Of a stretch of 12,360 nucleotides of DNA, positions 5,870 through 12,348 are shown in pieces. How positions within the stretch are numbered: position 1 is the stretch's first letter; each line of letters opens with the position of its first letter. Source of the stretch: Acidimicrobiia bacterium (GTDB taxonomy: Bacteria > Actinomycetota > Acidimicrobiia > Acidimicrobiales > Ilumatobacteraceae); NCBI GenBank assembly GCA_010025655.1, contig RGSV01000016.1, positions 1 to 12,360 of the forward strand, written 5' to 3'. A program made the translations under genes and the position numbers. A model generated the notes under the pieces. It made no database searches. It saw only the letters and a program-made list of their open reading frames with translations, and was not told the origin of the DNA.

Positions 5870-5881
5870 CCGCGTCGCGGC
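5869..5881. other. Short hairpin between convergent rnhB and acyl-CoA dehydrogenase genes
   Basis: GCCGC-GTC-GCGGC begins on the last base of the rnhB stop codon in a 27-base convergent gap. The stem is only five base pairs and neither side has a T-run, so a role as a bidirectional terminator is only possible. A second bulged stem, GGCCTTG with CAAGGGCC, lies just before it inside the end of rnhB. Confidence 0.25.
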
Positions 5882-5896
5882 GTTGGCTGTGCCGCG

Positions 5897-7150
5897 CTAG
5901 TCCTTCTGGGTGCCAACCTTCAGATCGCGGAACGGCGACTTCGAATCAATGCCAACGTCTTTCGGCAATCCGAGCACGCGCTCACCCACGATGTTGCGCA
6001 TGACTTCGTCGCTTCCGCCAGCGATACGCATACCCGGCGCCCCGAGCACGAGTTGGTTCCACGCGTACGTGCCCCATTCGCCAGTGTCGGCCTGCAACTT
6101 TGCGCCCAAGACATGGGCGAGAAAATCGTTGAGCAACTTCTGGTTGTTGACGAGCGCCATCTTGGAGATTGACATCTCAGGGCCCGGTGTCTGACCAGCC
6201 TTCATCTTGTCCATCGCGCGTTTGTTGTTGAAGTTGGCGACCCGGTAGTTGATGTAAAGGTTGGCCAACATGTCGCGCACGAGCGCATCGTTCTGCAGCC
6301 CGTAGTGGTGCACCATCGCGGTGATGCGCGTCATCATCGAAACCTCACCGCCGCCCATTCCTGCGCCGATCGCAGCGCGCTCGTTCATCAGCGTGGTGAG
6401 TGCGACACCCCAGCCGGCATTCTCGTCACCGAGGCGATACCAGTCGGGCACCCGCACTTCGGTGAAGAACACTTCGTTGAATGAGGCTCCGCCGGTCATC
6501 TGGCGCAGCGGACGAATCTCCACACCCGGCGCCTTCATGTCGACCAAAAATGCAGTGAGGCCCTTGTGCTTGGGTTGCGATGGGTCAGTACGACAAATGA
6601 TCTCGCCAATGTCGCTGTAGTGCGCGCCAGAAGTCCACACCTTTTGCCCGGTGATTACCCATTCGTCACCGTCGCGCTCGGCCTTGGTTTGCAGCGATGC
6701 GAGGTCGCTGCCGGCACCCGGTTCGCTGAACAGCTGACACCCGACGATGTCGGCGCGCCACATGGCACGCAGGAACTTCTCTTTCGCCTGTGGTGAGCCG
6801 TGGGCGAGCATGGTTGGTGCAACCATTCCAAGACCGATGGTGAAGATGCTCTGGCTCGGCACCTTGTAGTTCGCTTCAACGGCCGCATACGCGCGCTCGT
6901 GGGCTGCGGTGAGACCTGCACCGCCGTATTCCGTCGGTCCGGTGATCCAGCCAAAACCTGCGTCGAATTTCTTGGTGCGCCATGCCTTGGCCTCGTCGAC
7001 CATCTGCTGCTCGGCTTCGCGCGACTTTTCTTCGAACATCGACATGTTGTCAGAGCCTTCACCCCACACGAATTTCTTTGCAGCTTCTTTGCGCGGAAGA
7101 TTGGCGTCGAGGAATGCGGTGGCGCGGGAGGTGAAGTCGTCGAGTTGCAC
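5897..7150 (-). CDS. Acyl-CoA dehydrogenase family protein
   Basis: This FAD-dependent enzyme would introduce an alpha-beta double bond into an acyl-CoA. The 417-residue product (from GTG at 7150) has the expected helical N-terminus, CQLFSEPGAGSDLASLQTKA with the FSEPGAGSD signature at 141-149, WVITGQKVWTSGAHYSD in the beta domain, NERAAIGAG at the start of the C-terminal helices, and GGSDEVMRNIVGERVLGLP at 378-396. E382 sits where many members of the family have the catalytic base. The sequence resembles the FadE-type enzymes abundant in actinobacteria, some of which act on steroid or branched side chains; the substrate cannot be read from sequence. GTG at 7150 is preferred because it lies six bases after TACCGT; GTG at 7156 is the alternative. 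The gene is divergent from the Nfu_N-like gene. Confidence 0.9.
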   Translation of the reverse strand: MQLDDFTSRATAFLDANLPRKEAAKKFVWGEGSDNMSMFEEKSREAEQQMVDEAKAWRTKKFDAGFGWITGPTEYGGAGLTAAHERAYAAVEANYKVPSQSIFTIGLGMVAPTMLAHGSPQAKEKFLRAMWRADIVGCQLFSEPGAGSDLASLQTKAERDGDEWVITGQKVWTSGAHYSDIGEIICRTDPSQPKHKGLTAFLVDMKAPGVEIRPLRQMTGGASFNEVFFTEVRVPDWYRLGDENAGWGVALTTLMNERAAIGAGMGGGEVSMMTRITAMVHHYGLQNDALVRDMLANLYINYRVANFNNKRAMDKMKAGQTPGPEMSISKMALVNNQKLLNDFLAHVLGAKLQADTGEWGTYAWNQLVLGAPGMRIAGGSDEVMRNIVGERVLGLPKDVGIDSKSPFRDLKVGTQKD

Positions 7151-7156
7151 GCCCAC

Positions 7157-7162
7157 ACGGTA
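7157..7162 (-). promoter_or_regulatory. -10 element of the acyl-CoA dehydrogenase gene (leaderless)
   Basis: On the minus strand TACCGT is followed by GTGGGC and then GTG at 7150. The layout, six bases with GGGC before GTG, matches that at gpsA (TTGGGC then GTG). Confidence 0.45.
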
Positions 7163-7197
7163 GTTGCGCCACGTCGTGTGCTGGCAAGCCGAGCAAC

Positions 7198-7203
7198 TAG
7201 CGT
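7198..7203 (+). promoter_or_regulatory. -10 element of the Nfu_N-like gene
   Basis: TAGCGT lies eight bases before ATG at 7212, so the leader would be zero to two bases. The same hexamer precedes the cobalamin-binding regulator at 7558. Confidence 0.4.
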
Positions 7204-7211
7204 CGTGGCGC

Positions 7212-7523
7212 ATGGGTCAGCCAGTCGCCGTCACCATTACCCAGTCGTCAGAGCCTGGGCGAGTGCGGCTTGAGTTGAATCGTTCGCTGACGGGCCAGGA
7301 ACATGAGCACTACGAATCAGCTCCGGCGCAGCAGACCACCTTTGGTGCGGTGCTCGCGGCTCGACTCTTTGCCACTGGCACGGTGCGCGCGGTGCACGTG
7401 TTGTCGAACATCGTCACGGTCGATGTGGTGCCCGGAAGCGACACATCAGTGCTCGCGGCAATTGTCACCGATCTGTATCAATATTGGAAGCCAGGGATGG
7501 TGCCCGTCGTTCCGACGGCCTAG
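7212..7523 (+). CDS. Small Nfu_N-like (NifU N-terminal) domain protein
   Basis: The 103-residue protein has the features of the Nfu N-terminal domain: TTFGAVLAARLFATGTVRAV at 42-61, then VHVLSNIVTVDV, and a following helix ending YQYWKPGM. This corresponds to the 'x-LA-x-x-LF-x-x-x-G-V-x-x-V-x-x-x-x-x-x-V-T-V' pattern of Nfu_N. In full-length Nfu proteins this domain is joined to a CxxC iron-sulfur scaffold domain, which is absent; the protein has no cysteine, so it cannot hold a cluster alone. It may partner a separate scaffold. ATG at 7212 is chosen over the frame start at 7164 because the latter runs through the promoter region and adds unrelated residues. The family assignment is moderately sure and the role unknown. 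Confidence 0.65.
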   Translation: MGQPVAVTITQSSEPGRVRLELNRSLTGQEHEHYESAPAQQTTFGAVLAARLFATGTVRAVHVLSNIVTVDVVPGSDTSVLAAIVTDLYQYWKPGMVPVVPTA

Positions 7524-7557
7524 CGGCTGGGTTACGCCCGCCTCCACGTCGTCGTCG

Positions 7558-7563
7558 TAGCGT
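7558..7563 (+). promoter_or_regulatory. -10 element of the cobalamin-binding regulator (leaderless)
   Basis: TAGCGT is followed by TGGTGC and then GTG at 7570. A short run of four GTC triplets lies directly upstream. The segment TTGGTGCGTG recurs at the start of the metal transporter gene. Confidence 0.45.
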
Positions 7564-7569
7564 TGGTGC

Positions 7570-8427
7570 GTGCCAAAAGCCGTGCAAACGTCGCTCTCGT
7601 TGCACGAAGTGGCCCGCCGCCTGAAGGTGCATTACATGACGGCCTATCGCTATGTGCGCTCGGGTCGGTTGCCCGCGCAACAGCACGATGGTGAGTGGCG
7701 GGTCGCTGTCGCCGACCTCGAAGCCTTCAGCACGAAGCGCGCACGAACGGCAAGAACTCAGAAGCCCGCCAAGCGCGGCAGTCGACAGGCTGCTGATTGG
7801 GCGGGGCGGTTCGAAACCTGCCTCATCGCCGGAGATGAAGCGGGCGCCGAACGGCTACTCGATGACGCACTGGCGAGTGGGCACGATCTCTTCTCGCTGT
7901 ATCTGGAAGTCGTCTCACCTGCGCTCGTGTCAATTGGTGACCGCTGGCAGCGCGGCAGGTTGGAGATTCATGAAGAGCACCGTGCGAGCACCATCGTGGC
8001 GCGCCTCTTTGCCCGAGTTAGTGCACGGTTTGCCCATCGTGGCCCATCGCGCGGCACCGTGGTGATCGGCGGGCCAAGTGGCGAGCGGCACGGTTTGGCG
8101 ATCACCATGGTGGCCGACTTACTGCGTAGCCGCGGGTGGCACGTGTCAGACATCGGCCCCGACGTGCCTGCCAGTGCGTTCGCCCAAGCGGTGAAACGCG
8201 TCGACCAACTACGCGCGGTGTGCGTCGGTGTCACATTGCGAGAGTCGCTCGCTGCGGCACGCGAGTCGATCACGGCAGTCAAGAAAGTGGTCGACGACGA
8301 TGTCGTGGTGTACGCCGGCGGCGCCGCAATTGATTCAGCCGCCACCGCAGCGTCGATCGGCGCCGATGAGTGGGCACGTGACCCGCGAGCCTTGCTTGCG
8401 CTCTTGGCCAGCGAGCCTGTTGAGTAG
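7570..8427 (+). CDS. HTH and cobalamin-binding regulator (CarH/LitR-like sensor domain)
   Basis: This 285-residue protein joins an N-terminal excisionase/MerR-like helix-turn-helix (LSLHEVARRLKVHYMTAYRY at 9-28, ending near 53) to a cobalamin module. A basic linker (54-72) leads to a four-helix B12-binding cap (about 78-150) and a Rossmann B12-binding domain (about 162-280). The cap has W126, E136 and H137, spaced exactly as the W-x9-E-H motif that shields adenosylcobalamin in CarH photoreceptors. The Rossmann domain has GERHGLA with H174 as the likely lower cobalt ligand, and YAGGAAI near 248-254 for the nucleotide tail. The residue after W126 is Gln; in Thermus CarH, as I recall, that position is His132, the light-state ligand. 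It is therefore probably a cobalamin-dependent, perhaps light-responsive, transcription regulator. No carotenoid, photolyase or B12 gene is next to it. The start is GTG, six bases after TAGCGT. Confidence 0.85.
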   Translation: MPKAVQTSLSLHEVARRLKVHYMTAYRYVRSGRLPAQQHDGEWRVAVADLEAFSTKRARTARTQKPAKRGSRQAADWAGRFETCLIAGDEAGAERLLDDALASGHDLFSLYLEVVSPALVSIGDRWQRGRLEIHEEHRASTIVARLFARVSARFAHRGPSRGTVVIGGPSGERHGLAITMVADLLRSRGWHVSDIGPDVPASAFAQAVKRVDQLRAVCVGVTLRESLAAARESITAVKKVVDDDVVVYAGGAAIDSAATAASIGADEWARDPRALLALLASEPVE

Positions 8428-8430
8428 CCT
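8425..8430 (+). promoter_or_regulatory. Possible -10 element overlapping the regulator's stop codon
   Basis: TAGCCT begins with the TAG stop of the preceding gene and lies eight bases before GTG at 8439. It fits TANNNT, but read-through from the upstream gene is equally possible because the genes are only 11 bases apart. Confidence 0.3.
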
Positions 8431-8438
8431 CGCTCGCT

Positions 8439-8963
8439 GTGGCTGCACCCAAACACGTTCCTGTCGACCCGACTGATCGCCCGCGCACGTATTCATCGCC
8501 CGACTTCGTTCCCGCGCCGTGGCGCAACGATCGCAAGGCGTCGATTACGGGTCGTCAGCCGCGCGCCGAGCGACTCGGCAACCCCGGCCCCGATCAGGGA
8601 TACGTGTTATCGCTTGCCGAGCGCGTGCGACCGCGCGTCAAGGTGACAGCAGGGGAGAGCGTCGATGATGCAATCCAAGGTTGCATCGGCATCGCGCTGC
8701 GTCGCGCATCGATGTATGGTCGCGCACCAGTGATCCACGACCTCGACATCGCGTTCACGATGTGGGGGTACTTCCTCGACGTTCCACCGGCCGACTTGGT
8801 GGCGGCGCGAAAGCAGCTCTTTGAAGGTGTGGCCAACGTCGTGCATCACTATGTGGAAGCGCGACGGCTGGTTGACATGGTGCCCGATTCCACGATGCGC
8901 ATGACGCCAGAGATGGTGCGCAAAGCGATGCCGAACTCGTGGCGCGCATTGACCGGCGCGTAA
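8439..8963 (+). CDS. Uncharacterised 174-residue protein
   Basis: I do not recognise this protein. It begins with GTG 11 bases after the cobalamin-binding regulator. The first 60 residues are rich in Pro, Arg and Asp and look extended (PAPWRNDRKASITGRQPRAE). The rest looks alpha-helical, with VDDAIQGCIGIALRRASMYG and a Trp/Phe/Tyr-rich segment FTMWGYFLDVPPADLV, followed by a helix with HHYVEARRLVDMVPD. There is no signal peptide, transmembrane helix or nucleotide-binding motif. Codon use and coding character match the neighbours and the strand is consistent, so the gene is probably real. A shared transcript with the regulator is possible. It ends 44 bases before the convergent DUF2237 gene; nothing notable is seen in that gap. 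Confidence 0.75.
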   Translation: MAAPKHVPVDPTDRPRTYSSPDFVPAPWRNDRKASITGRQPRAERLGNPGPDQGYVLSLAERVRPRVKVTAGESVDDAIQGCIGIALRRASMYGRAPVIHDLDIAFTMWGYFLDVPPADLVAARKQLFEGVANVVHHYVEARRLVDMVPDSTMRMTPEMVRKAMPNSWRALTGA

Positions 8964-9007
8964 TTCGACGCTCAGTTCGGCGCAAGATCCGGCGCCTCGG
9001 GCGACGA

Positions 9008-9385
9008 TTAGTCGACGGCGAACTTTCGCAGGTCGTCGAGTCGCACGAACTCCAACGTCAACGCGTGCGTTGAACGCAACTTGACGCGCGGAGCCTTGCC
9101 CGCTTCGAAAGCTTCCTGCCAGCGTCCGGCGCACAGGCACCACTGGTCGCCTGCCTTCAGTCCGGCGAAGCCGTACTGCGGCATCGGGGTCGAGAGGTCG
9201 TTGCCGACACTCTTGGAAAACGCCAAGAAGTCATCGGTCATGATTGCGCACACCGTGTGCACTCCGGCGTCGTCGCCGCCGGTTTCGCAGCAGCCGTTGC
9301 GATACCAGCCGGTGAGCGGGTCGTAACTGCACGGCTCGAGTGGCTCGCCGAGCACGTTCGGCTGGGTGGAAGCGTGTTCGCTCAC
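9008..9385 (-). CDS. DUF2237 family protein
   Basis: The 125-residue product matches the DUF2237 family nearly end to end: NVLGEPLEPCSYDPLTGWYR at 10-29, NGCCETGGDD, HTVCAIMTDDFLAFSKSVGN, then STPMPQYGF and GDQWCLCAGRWQEAFEAG. Cysteines C19, C32, C33, C46, C83 and C85 are a family feature that suggests metal or redox chemistry, but the function is unknown. GTG at 9385 gives the usual family length, whereas the open frame up to 9493 would overlap the transporter gene. It starts 11 bases after the transporter stop on the same strand, with no ribosome binding site, so the two are probably one operon. Confidence 0.88.
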   Translation of the reverse strand: MSEHASTQPNVLGEPLEPCSYDPLTGWYRNGCCETGGDDAGVHTVCAIMTDDFLAFSKSVGNDLSTPMPQYGFAGLKAGDQWCLCAGRWQEAFEAGKAPRVKLRSTHALTLEFVRLDDLRKFAVD

Positions 9386-9396
9386 GAAGTTTTGCG

Positions 9397-10119
9397 CTAA
9401 GAAACGTTGACGCCGACGAGACTGCCGATGAGATAGGTGACGAGGACGGCAAGCACCGTGATGCCCACTTGCCGCGCACTGCCCATCACCCACGAACGTT
9501 CAGATTGCTGACCGATCAGCGCACCGAGCACCGCAGCTGCAACGACACCGATCGCCACTGAGGCAAGTCGTGCGCTGTCTCCCGAGCCGCCGAGCCACGG
9601 CAGCACTGGCAAGAACGCACCAATCAAGAAACTGACGAGCGATACCACTGCCACGTTGAGCGGATTCGGCAAATGGGCTGGGTCGAGACCGAACTCTTCG
9701 CGGGCGTGCACCATCACGGCGCGCTCGGGGTCTTTCATCACCTCGGCTGCTGACGCTTCCGCCTGACGCGACGACATGCCGTGCGAGCGATAGATGCCCG
9801 CGAGTTCTGAAGTCTCGGCACTTGCGTTGCGCCTCAACTCACGCAACTCGAGTGCCATCTCACGCTTCACCAAATCATTCTGCGATTTCACCGACACCCA
9901 CTCACCGGCCGCCATACTCACCGCGCCGGCGACCGCCGAGGCGATGCCCGCAAGACGCACGAAGCTTGCATCAATTCCGCTCGAGGCAAACCCAATGATG
10001 AGCGACACGTTGGTGACCAGACCGTCGCTGATGCCGAACACACCGGCCCGCGCCGTGCCGCCTGCCAGTGCGCGATGGTCTGGATGGTCGTCGTGTTCCG
10101 CGCGATGCTCGTTTGCCAC
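9397..10119 (-). CDS. VIT1/CCC1 family iron/manganese transporter
   Basis: VIT1/CCC1 proteins move Fe(II) or Mn(II) across membranes, and bacterial members are thought to export or sequester these metals. The 240-residue protein has the family pattern: TM1 VFGISDGLVTNVSLIIGF at 27-44 with D32, TM2 about 56-78 with SMAAGEWVSV, a cytosolic helical metal-binding region (about 79-150) rich in Glu and Met (KREMALELRELRR, SAAEVMKDPERAVMVHAREE), then TM3 (about 155-176), TM4 (about 185-204) and TM5 (about 218-237). The N-terminus has four His within 11 residues (EHRAEHDDHPDH), which may bind metal. GTG at 10119 is six bases after TAACTT. It is divergent from gltX and followed by DUF2237. Confidence 0.9.
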   Translation of the reverse strand: MANEHRAEHDDHPDHRALAGGTARAGVFGISDGLVTNVSLIIGFASSGIDASFVRLAGIASAVAGAVSMAAGEWVSVKSQNDLVKREMALELRELRRNASAETSELAGIYRSHGMSSRQAEASAAEVMKDPERAVMVHAREEFGLDPAHLPNPLNVAVVSLVSFLIGAFLPVLPWLGGSGDSARLASVAIGVVAAAVLGALIGQQSERSWVMGSARQVGITVLAVLVTYLIGSLVGVNVS

Positions 10120-10125
10120 GCACCA

Positions 10126-10131
10126 AAGTTA
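10126..10131 (-). promoter_or_regulatory. -10 element of the metal transporter gene (leaderless)
   Basis: On the minus strand TAACTT is followed by TGGTGC and GTG at 10119. The ten bases TTGGTGCGTG are identical to the start region of the cobalamin-binding regulator. Confidence 0.45.
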
Positions 10132-10159
10132 CTCACGCTCGGGTGCGAAGCGTCGCGCT

Positions 10160-10165
10160 TAGTAT
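10160..10165 (+). promoter_or_regulatory. -10 element of gltX
   Basis: TAGTAT, a good TANNNT match, lies five bases before GTG at 10171 and eight before GTG at 10174, so the gltX leader would be zero to two bases. Confidence 0.45.
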
Positions 10166-10173
10166 CAAATGTG

Positions 10174-11619
10174 GTGTCTGGCACTCCCCGCTATCGATTT
10201 GCGCCGTCACCGACGGGCTACTTTCACGTGGGCGGGGCGCGCACTGCGCTGTACAACTGGATTCTCGCGCTCCAAAGTGACGGCGTCTTCGTCTTGCGAA
10301 TCGAAGACACCGACGAGTCGCGCAACCAGCCACAGTGGACGCAAGGAATCATCGACGCCCTCGCGTGGATTGGCATCAACGGCAGTGACCCCCACTTCGA
10401 GGGGCCGTATTTTCAGTCGGCATATGCGGCTGCTCACACAGCTGCGGCGCAGAAACTCTTCGAGTCTGGCCACGCCTACTACTGCGACCTCACGTCTGAA
10501 CAGATTCAAGAACGCGCCAAGGCTGCGGGCAAGCCCGGCTACGACGGTTATTCGCGCGACCGTGGGTTGTCAGCTGGTCCGGGCCGAGTGTTGCGCTTCA
10601 AGGTTCCGACCGGGGTCACTGTCGTGCACGACGAGGTGCGCGGTGAAGTCTCTTTCGACAACTCGACGATCGAAGATTTCGTCTTGCTGCGTGGAAACGG
10701 CTCGCCGGTGTTCATCCATGCCAACGTCGTCGACGACATCGCGATGGGTATTACCAATGTGGTGCGCGCCGAAGAGCACTTGCCGAACACCCCGAAGCAG
10801 CAGATGTTGTGGCAAGCGCTCGGCAAGACACCCCCAGTGTGGGCGCACGTGCCGGTGTTGGTCAATGAACAGCGCAAGAAGCTGTCGAAGCGTCGCGACA
10901 AAGTAGCGCTTGAGCAATATCGCGCCGAAGGTGTAGTAGCTGATGCGATGGTCAACTACCTCATGACGCTCGGCTGGGCGCCGACTGGCGACACTGAGAT
11001 CGTCGACTTTGCGCAAATCGTTGCCGATTTTCGCCTGGCGAGCGTCAACCACTCATCGGCATTCTTCGACGTGAAGAAGCTAGGTGCGTTCAACGGCGAA
11101 TACCTGCGCAAGATGTCGACTGATGAGTTCATCGCAGCGTGCGAGCCGTGGCTGAGCGGCACGGCACCGAGTGTGCCTGGGGTCGAGGTCACGCCGACCA
11201 TGACTCCATGGCCAACCGAGCGATTTGATCGCGCGGTGTTTGCCCGTGTCGCACCGCTCGTGCAGACCCGCGTGTCGCTCTTGTCGGAAGTGCCGGCGAT
11301 GGTCGACTTCTTTTTTCTCGCCGACCCAGCCATTGACACTGCTGCATTCGACAAGGCATTCTCGGCCGAGTGGGCGCGCCCCGCGTTGCGCTCGATGCGC
11401 GAGCAGTTGGGGAGTGTTGAGTGGAGTGTCGAAGCCGTCAAGTCAGCAGTCGAAGCGGTTGGTGCATCGTTTGATGTGAAGCTCGGCAAGTTACAGGCGC
11501 CGTTGCGTGTGGCAACGACAGGTCGCAGTGTCGGCCCGCCACTCTTTGAGTCGCTCGAAGTGCTCGGCCGTGACGAGACGCTGCGTCGCATCGATGCTGC
11601 GCTCACTCGTGCGGGCTGA
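10174..11619 (+). CDS. gltX: Glutamyl-tRNA synthetase
   Basis: GltX is the class I synthetase that attaches glutamate to tRNA-Glu, and in many bacteria also to tRNA-Gln. The 481-residue product has the opening YRFAPSPTGYFHVGGARTAL with the HIGH-type HVGG at 18-21, RIEDTDESR, YYCDLTSEQ, LLRGNGSPVFIHANVVDD, MGITNVVRAEEHLPNTPKQ, and the KMSKS-type KLSKR at 236-240. The helical anticodon-binding region follows and ends LFESLEVLGRDETLRRIDAAL. Length is normal. Two in-frame GTG codons (10171 and 10174) are possible starts; the one at 10174 is listed, and the difference is one residue. The DUF218 gene follows after ten bases, and a tRNA-Gln gene lies 657 bases downstream. Confidence 0.95.
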   Translation: MSGTPRYRFAPSPTGYFHVGGARTALYNWILALQSDGVFVLRIEDTDESRNQPQWTQGIIDALAWIGINGSDPHFEGPYFQSAYAAAHTAAAQKLFESGHAYYCDLTSEQIQERAKAAGKPGYDGYSRDRGLSAGPGRVLRFKVPTGVTVVHDEVRGEVSFDNSTIEDFVLLRGNGSPVFIHANVVDDIAMGITNVVRAEEHLPNTPKQQMLWQALGKTPPVWAHVPVLVNEQRKKLSKRRDKVALEQYRAEGVVADAMVNYLMTLGWAPTGDTEIVDFAQIVADFRLASVNHSSAFFDVKKLGAFNGEYLRKMSTDEFIAACEPWLSGTAPSVPGVEVTPTMTPWPTERFDRAVFARVAPLVQTRVSLLSEVPAMVDFFFLADPAIDTAAFDKAFSAEWARPALRSMREQLGSVEWSVEAVKSAVEAVGASFDVKLGKLQAPLRVATTGRSVGPPLFESLEVLGRDETLRRIDAALTRAG

Positions 11620-11629
11620 AGCACGAGAA

Positions 11630-12262
11630 GTGAACGACACACCGAGTCGACCCACCCGTCGAATTGCTTACACCGCAGCGTCGGTGTTGCTCTCACTCGC
11701 GGTGTATTTCGCAGTTTCACTGATACAGGTGTGGCTAATGGGTCGCGACGATTCATTCGCCCGCAGCAACACGCGAGTTGATGCTGTCGTCGTGCTCGGG
11801 GCAGCTCAATACGACGGACGACCGTCACCACAGTTTGCAGCACGACTCGATCACGCTCTGCTGTTGTGGCAGCGCGGGCTCGCAGATTCCGTCGTGGTGA
11901 CAGGTGGCAAGCAAATCGGCGACCGCTTCACCGAGGCCGAGTCGGGTCGCGACTATCTCGTGACACGCGGTGTGCCGGTTGCGGCGGTGCAGGTTGAGCC
12001 GCGCGGTTCATCGACCTTTACGTCACTAGAGAGCGTCGCACGAGAACTCGGCAATCGGCGAGTGGTGTTGGTGAGCGACCCATACCACCTCTTGCGGGCT
12101 CGTTTAGTGGCGAGCGAGGTTGGCCTTCAGGCAGATGCGTCGGCAACGCGCACGAGCGTGATTCGCGGTGTCGACGCGCTGCGCCGCAACGTGCGTGAAG
12201 CACTCGGCGTGATGGTGGGTCGCGTCAGCGGATTCCGCAACCTCGAGGCGTGGTTACAATGA
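11630..12262 (+). CDS. Membrane-anchored DUF218 (YdcF-like) protein
   Basis: This 210-residue protein has one N-terminal membrane segment (YTAASVLLSLAVYFAVSLIQ, about residues 13-32) and then a DUF218 domain: DAVVVLGAAQYDGRPSPQFA, ARLDHALLLWQRGL, VVVTGGKQ, an AESGRDYLVTRGVP helix, a TFTSLESVARELG segment, and VVLVSDPYHLLRARLVASEVG. DUF218 proteins (SanA/YdcF type) have a Rossmann-like fold and are linked to cell-envelope functions; the reaction is unknown. The soluble domain is probably outside the membrane. GTG at 11630 starts ten bases after the gltX stop, with only a weak purine stretch before it, so it is probably co-transcribed with gltX. The tRNA gene starts 14 bases after its stop. Confidence 0.85.
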   Translation: MNDTPSRPTRRIAYTAASVLLSLAVYFAVSLIQVWLMGRDDSFARSNTRVDAVVVLGAAQYDGRPSPQFAARLDHALLLWQRGLADSVVVTGGKQIGDRFTEAESGRDYLVTRGVPVAAVQVEPRGSSTFTSLESVARELGNRRVVLVSDPYHLLRARLVASEVGLQADASATRTSVIRGVDALRRNVREALGVMVGRVSGFRNLEAWLQ

Positions 12263-12276
12263 ACGACGCAACACTC

Positions 12277-12348
12277 TGGGGAGTGGTGTAACTGGCAACA
12301 CAGCAGATTCTGGATCTGTTATTCAGGGTTCGATTCCTTGCTCCCCAA
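12277..12348 (+). tRNA. tRNA-Gln (anticodon CUG)
   Basis: A 72-base cloverleaf folds cleanly. The acceptor stem is TGGGGAG with CTCCCCA, and the D stem GTGT/ACAC closes a loop containing GG. The anticodon stem GCAGA/TCTGT has one G-U pair and the loop TTCTGGA (12308-12314), giving anticodon CTG at 12310-12312. There is a four-base variable loop, and the T stem CAGGG/CCTTG carries loop TTCGATT. The discriminator is A at 12348, and CCA is not encoded. It reads CAG glutamine codons. The U1-A72 acceptor end is typical of bacterial tRNA-Gln. It lies 14 bases after the DUF218 gene and could be processed from the same transcript. Confidence 0.95.

Noticed and set aside
7546..7558. Run of four GTC triplets as a microsatellite or operator
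   Set aside because: Too short to be notable at this base composition; GTC is also a frequent codon-like string throughout the window.
10169..10906. Plus-strand frame overlapping gltX
   Set aside because: It is out of frame with the clear glutamyl-tRNA synthetase motifs and rich in Ser/Arg/Thr as a shadow frame.
10956..11843. Minus-strand open frame of 295 codons
   Set aside because: It is antisense to the gltX C-terminus and the DUF218 start, both well supported.
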